Positions 6,026 to 8,124 of a stretch of 8,124 nt of DNA are shown here, in pieces. A program made the translations under genes and the position numbers. Position 1 is the first letter of the stretch. The number at the start of each line of letters is the position of its first letter. The stretch is from Lachnospiraceae bacterium (GTDB lineage Bacteria; Bacillota; Clostridia; Lachnospirales; Lachnospiraceae). The notes under the pieces are model-generated. The model ran no database searches and was not told the origin of the DNA. It saw only the letters and a program-made list of their open reading frames with translations. The DNA is taken from contig JAAWLS010000091.1 of assembly GCA_022798035.1 (NCBI GenBank), positions 1 to 8,124 on the forward strand, written 5' to 3'.

Positions 6026-7666
6026 ATGAAGCGGATAACTTTGATAATAATATCTCTATTATTGCTGTCATTGATGAGCGGTTGCGGAAAGCAGAACATT
6101 GTGTATCAAGATGGAGCCCATGCGAGAGAAGAAGGCTATATGGCCGCATTCAAGACAAAATATCATGAATTTGACGAATATTCCCTGCACATCAAAGACA
6201 GTATTTTTGAGAAAGAAATGGCAGAGAACATATCGGAACAGATTGACGCTGACTACAAAGTACTGCAGAAGTTTGGGAAGGAGGCTGTCCGTCCGGTGAC
6301 TGTCTATGTGGTCAGCGATACCAGCAATGGAAGGCCTCAGGCGGTGAACCAGCAGATATTTTGCACACCGGAGGACATCGGGTCGAAAGAGTACCAGGAA
6401 TGTTTCCTGCAGGCGGCCCTTGGGGTGGAACCCTACTGGGAGTGTGTGGGACTGGCACAGTATCTCTATGAACCTTCCAGCCTGAAAAACATTGACACGG
6501 AGGAATTGAAAAAATATTACGATAAGGAAGAGAACATGCAGACATTGTCGCTGAATCCGGCCTATTTTGTAGAAGAGTTTTCGGATGCAGAGACAAGAAA
6601 GACTGCCCAAAATACGGCTGCAGCTTTGGTTAGTCATATCATAAAAGAATCTGGAATTCAGGGGTTTTTAAGAACGGAGGATTTGAAGAAAGCAAGACAG
6701 GAATGGCTGGCATCTGTCGGGGTTTCCAATCAATTGGAACAGCTGAACGTTATGGCGGACGCCATGGGTACGGTATTTTCCAAGGATTATCCGCTGATTG
6801 TGACTTATGACAATTATAAATTTTATTTTGAACCCACAGACTGGTTGGTAGATGCAGATGGTGTGTATGAATTTTTGGATAACATGCAGATTGGCTGTGA
6901 CAGGATGAAAGTGGAGCTTAAGGAGTCAGAGCCAGAGGCTTACGAGATGATTGAGAAAAATATGAGCCTTCCCATATCCATTGAGTTTAAAAATAGTGAT
7001 GAGAATGTGGGAAGGTCGACAACGTTGGGACAGAAAATCGTATTAACGTATGCTAATTCTCTATGCCATGAAGTGGTGCATGTCTGGGCACCTTCTTCAT
7101 CAGAAGTAACTCTCTGGGCGAATGAAGGGATAGCAGAAGTGATTTCTGGTTTGTCAGGCAATGGCCTGGCATCTTATGAGAGAAAAAAGTTTTTCTTTGA
7201 TTGGATGACAGAGAAACAGGTTTCAGGGCAGACATCGGATGAGCAGATACCGGAAAAAGAACGGGAGTTTTTTAATTATCTAAAAGAGTATTATCGAAAG
7301 GATGGCTTACCCTTGAATAATGCAGAGTCATTTGATGTTGCAAAGATAGAGGAATTAATGGGGGTGGTGTCACTTCTTCATCCGGAAACAGGCATACCAG
7401 TGAGAGCAGACAAGAGTCTTTTGGAGGTGGCAGGAGGGCATGAAAGCCAAAGAGCAAGAGATATTCAAAATCCCAACGATATGACTTATCCGGAAGTTAC
7501 TGTATTTGTGAGATATCTTTCTGAAATTTATGGACTTGACAAGGTGATTTCCGTGGAGAGAGGGGTGCCCTTTGAGGAGGCCTTTGGTGTGGATTATCAG
7601 ACAGCTCTGGGGGATTGTATCCGGGAACTTGAGAATCATTATGAGAAGCAGGGGAAAAGAAATTAA
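6026..7666 (+). CDS. Lipoprotein zinc metalloprotease, peptidase-MA type
   Basis: The 546-residue protein starts with a lipoprotein signal (MKRITLIIIS, then LMSGC with the lipidated C20), so it should be anchored on the outer face of the membrane. The catalytic site is HEVVH (348-352), followed by WANEGIAE with E367 as likely third zinc ligand; this HExxH plus NEGxAE spacing is that of peptidase-MA gluzincins. Residues about 44-155 repeat the pattern of about 261-375: a strand such as YSLHIKD against YKFYFEP, a helix, then VTVYVVSD against ISIEFKNSD. They end in WECVGLAQYL against WANEGIAEVI, but lack HExxH, so the first half looks like an inactive copy. AGGAGGAGG precedes the ATG. The substrate is unknown; the neighbouring exported peptide or surface proteins are possible. 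Monocistronic, with its own promoter and leader. Confidence 0.85.
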   Translation: MKRITLIIISLLLLSLMSGCGKQNIVYQDGAHAREEGYMAAFKTKYHEFDEYSLHIKDSIFEKEMAENISEQIDADYKVLQKFGKEAVRPVTVYVVSDTSNGRPQAVNQQIFCTPEDIGSKEYQECFLQAALGVEPYWECVGLAQYLYEPSSLKNIDTEELKKYYDKEENMQTLSLNPAYFVEEFSDAETRKTAQNTAAALVSHIIKESGIQGFLRTEDLKKARQEWLASVGVSNQLEQLNVMADAMGTVFSKDYPLIVTYDNYKFYFEPTDWLVDADGVYEFLDNMQIGCDRMKVELKESEPEAYEMIEKNMSLPISIEFKNSDENVGRSTTLGQKIVLTYANSLCHEVVHVWAPSSSEVTLWANEGIAEVISGLSGNGLASYERKKFFFDWMTEKQVSGQTSDEQIPEKEREFFNYLKEYYRKDGLPLNNAESFDVAKIEELMGVVSLLHPETGIPVRADKSLLEVAGGHESQRARDIQNPNDMTYPEVTVFVRYLSEIYGLDKVISVERGVPFEEAFGVDYQTALGDCIRELENHYEKQGKRN

Positions 7667-7679
7667 GTGAGGAAGATAA

Positions 7680-7718
7680 AAGGGTACCCTCAGTGGTTGA
7701 CAATTGAGTGATACCCTT
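7680..7718. terminator. Possible weak terminator hairpin after the protease gene
   Basis: AAGGGTA (7680-7686) pairs with TACCCTT (7712-7718), with CTCA and TGAG able to pair inside (7689-7692, 7704-7707). It starts 14 bases after the protease stop. On the + strand it is followed by A-rich rather than T-rich sequence, so an intrinsic terminator is doubtful. Confidence 0.35.
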
Positions 7719-7772
7719 AAAAAATGTTTGTATATAAGAATTTTATAAAAACAGAGGTACACAGACAATTCT

Positions 7773-7801
7773 TTGTATTTCAGGTATAATTCTGCTATAA
7801 T
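7773..7801 (+). promoter_or_regulatory. Promoter ahead of the TPR remnant and hsdM
   Basis: TATAAT (7796-7801) is a consensus -10 preceded by TGC (extended -10); TTGTAT (7773-7778) is 17 bases upstream. A second TATAAT (7785-7790) has CAGACA (7762-7767) at 17 bases. This could drive the restriction-modification genes that begin at 8054. Confidence 0.6.
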
Positions 7802-7830
7802 GAAAGACAAAAAGGCAGGAGGGACTTGGC

Positions 7831-8053
7831 CTGATACCGGAGCCCCAGCAGTTTTACAGTGAAACCATATGGTTTTTAGCGGCTATCGGGGACGTGTATT
7901 TTCAGAAAGAAATGTATGCTCAGGCACACGAGTGCTTTGAAAAGGCCCGGGGAAATTTAAGCGGAGAGGGATATGGAAATCCCTTTATCATGCTGCGTCT
8001 GGGCGAGTGCTTAAGATTGCTGTGATAATAAAAGTGCAGAAGATGAGGTCTCT
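7831..8053 (+). pseudogene. Remnant of a small TPR-like protein
   Basis: The open frame reads IPEPQQFYSETIWFLAAIGD from 7834, then the TPR-like YAQAHECFEKA, and GNPFIMLRLGECLRLL before TGA at 8023. This resembles the middle of a family of about 140-residue tetratricopeptide proteins common in Lachnospiraceae, often beside toxin loci (from memory). The N-terminal part is missing: no ATG, GTG or TTG is in frame upstream. AGGAGG (7817-7822) lies 8 bases before a CTG (7831), so a CTG start is conceivable. After the TGA, the +1 frame continues DNKSAEDE, the kind of sequence expected next in the family, pointing to an indel near 8017-8022. The rest of the C-terminus is replaced by the hsdM start. 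I read it as a decayed fragment. Confidence 0.55.
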
Positions 8054-8124
8054 ATGATTACAGGGGAAATTAAAAACAAAGTTGATAGAATATGGACGGA
8101 TATCTGGGCGGGCGGCATTACGAA
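8054..8124 (+). CDS. hsdM: Type I restriction-modification methylase subunit, N-terminus only
   Basis: The ATG at 8054 opens a frame running off the window end. Its 23 complete codons begin MITGEIKNKVDRIW and continue TDIWAGGIT. That is the characteristic start of HsdM, the N6-adenine methylase subunit of type I restriction-modification systems, whose N-termini commonly read GEIKNKVDRIWxxFWxGGITN. GAGG (8045-8048) lies 5 bases upstream. The catalytic NPPF motif would lie far beyond the window. HsdM with HsdS methylates a bipartite target, and with HsdR cuts unmodified DNA; hsdS and hsdR would be expected to the right. Recognition rests on a short but distinctive stretch. Confidence 0.8.
   Translation, partial: MITGEIKNKVDRIWTDIWAGGIT

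Noticed and set aside
6068..6637. 189-codon open frame on the - strand
   Set aside because: It lies entirely inside the protease gene, has no ribosome site or domain sense, and is an antisense shadow.
7697..7725. Perfect TTGACA with AAAAAT 17 bases on
   Set aside because: The -10 is poor and the -35 lies in a hairpin loop; the extended -10 promoter at 7773-7801 is much better.
1..8124. CRISPR array, tRNA, rRNA, insertion sequence or phage attachment site
   Set aside because: No regularly spaced direct repeats, cloverleaf, transposase or terminal inverted repeats could be found by eye.

Overview
The window looks like chromosome of a low-to-mid GC Gram-positive gut-type Clostridia, most likely Lachnospiraceae. 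This rests on the AGGAGG-type ribosome sites, the extended -10 promoters, the lipoprotein signal, and the protein families present; no marker gene fixes the genus.

Layout, left to right. (1) A cyclic-di-GMP operon on the + strand: an HD-GYP phosphodiesterase (203-1309, TTG start) and, 33 bases on, a membrane diguanylate cyclase with a seven-helix sensor (1343-3046). (2) A convergent DtxR/MntR-type metal-responsive repressor (3036-3410, -), overlapping the cyclase end by 11 bases. (3) Divergent from it, an XRE helix-turn-helix regulator with tetratricopeptide-like repeats. It is split into a 66-residue HTH piece (3609-3809) and a 544-residue TPR-HTH-TPR piece (3803-5437) by what looks like loss of a single T. 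(4) Convergent with the regulator and sharing its TTAA stop, an overlooked 49-codon gene (5434-5583, -) with a strong ribosome site and a signal peptide. It encodes a small exported peptide. Regulator plus exported peptide is the arrangement expected of an RRNPP-like peptide quorum-sensing pair, and is the most interesting part of the window. A 43-base near-perfect palindrome sits at the -35 position of the peptide gene. (5) A 442-base stretch with no protein gene (5584-6025) holding that palindrome, a long hairpin terminator, a promoter, and a structured leader. (6) A lipoprotein zinc metalloprotease of the peptidase-MA type (6026-7666) with an apparently inactive N-terminal copy of its own fold. 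(7) A promoter and a remnant of a small TPR protein (7831-8053), followed by the first 23 codons of a type I restriction-modification methylase subunit, hsdM (8054 to the window edge).

Working together: the first two genes make and break c-di-GMP. The TPR regulator, the exported peptide and perhaps the surface protease could form a cell-cell signalling unit, but only the gene arrangement is visible; the regulatory links are inference. The right edge begins a restriction-modification locus, with a decayed gene at the boundary.
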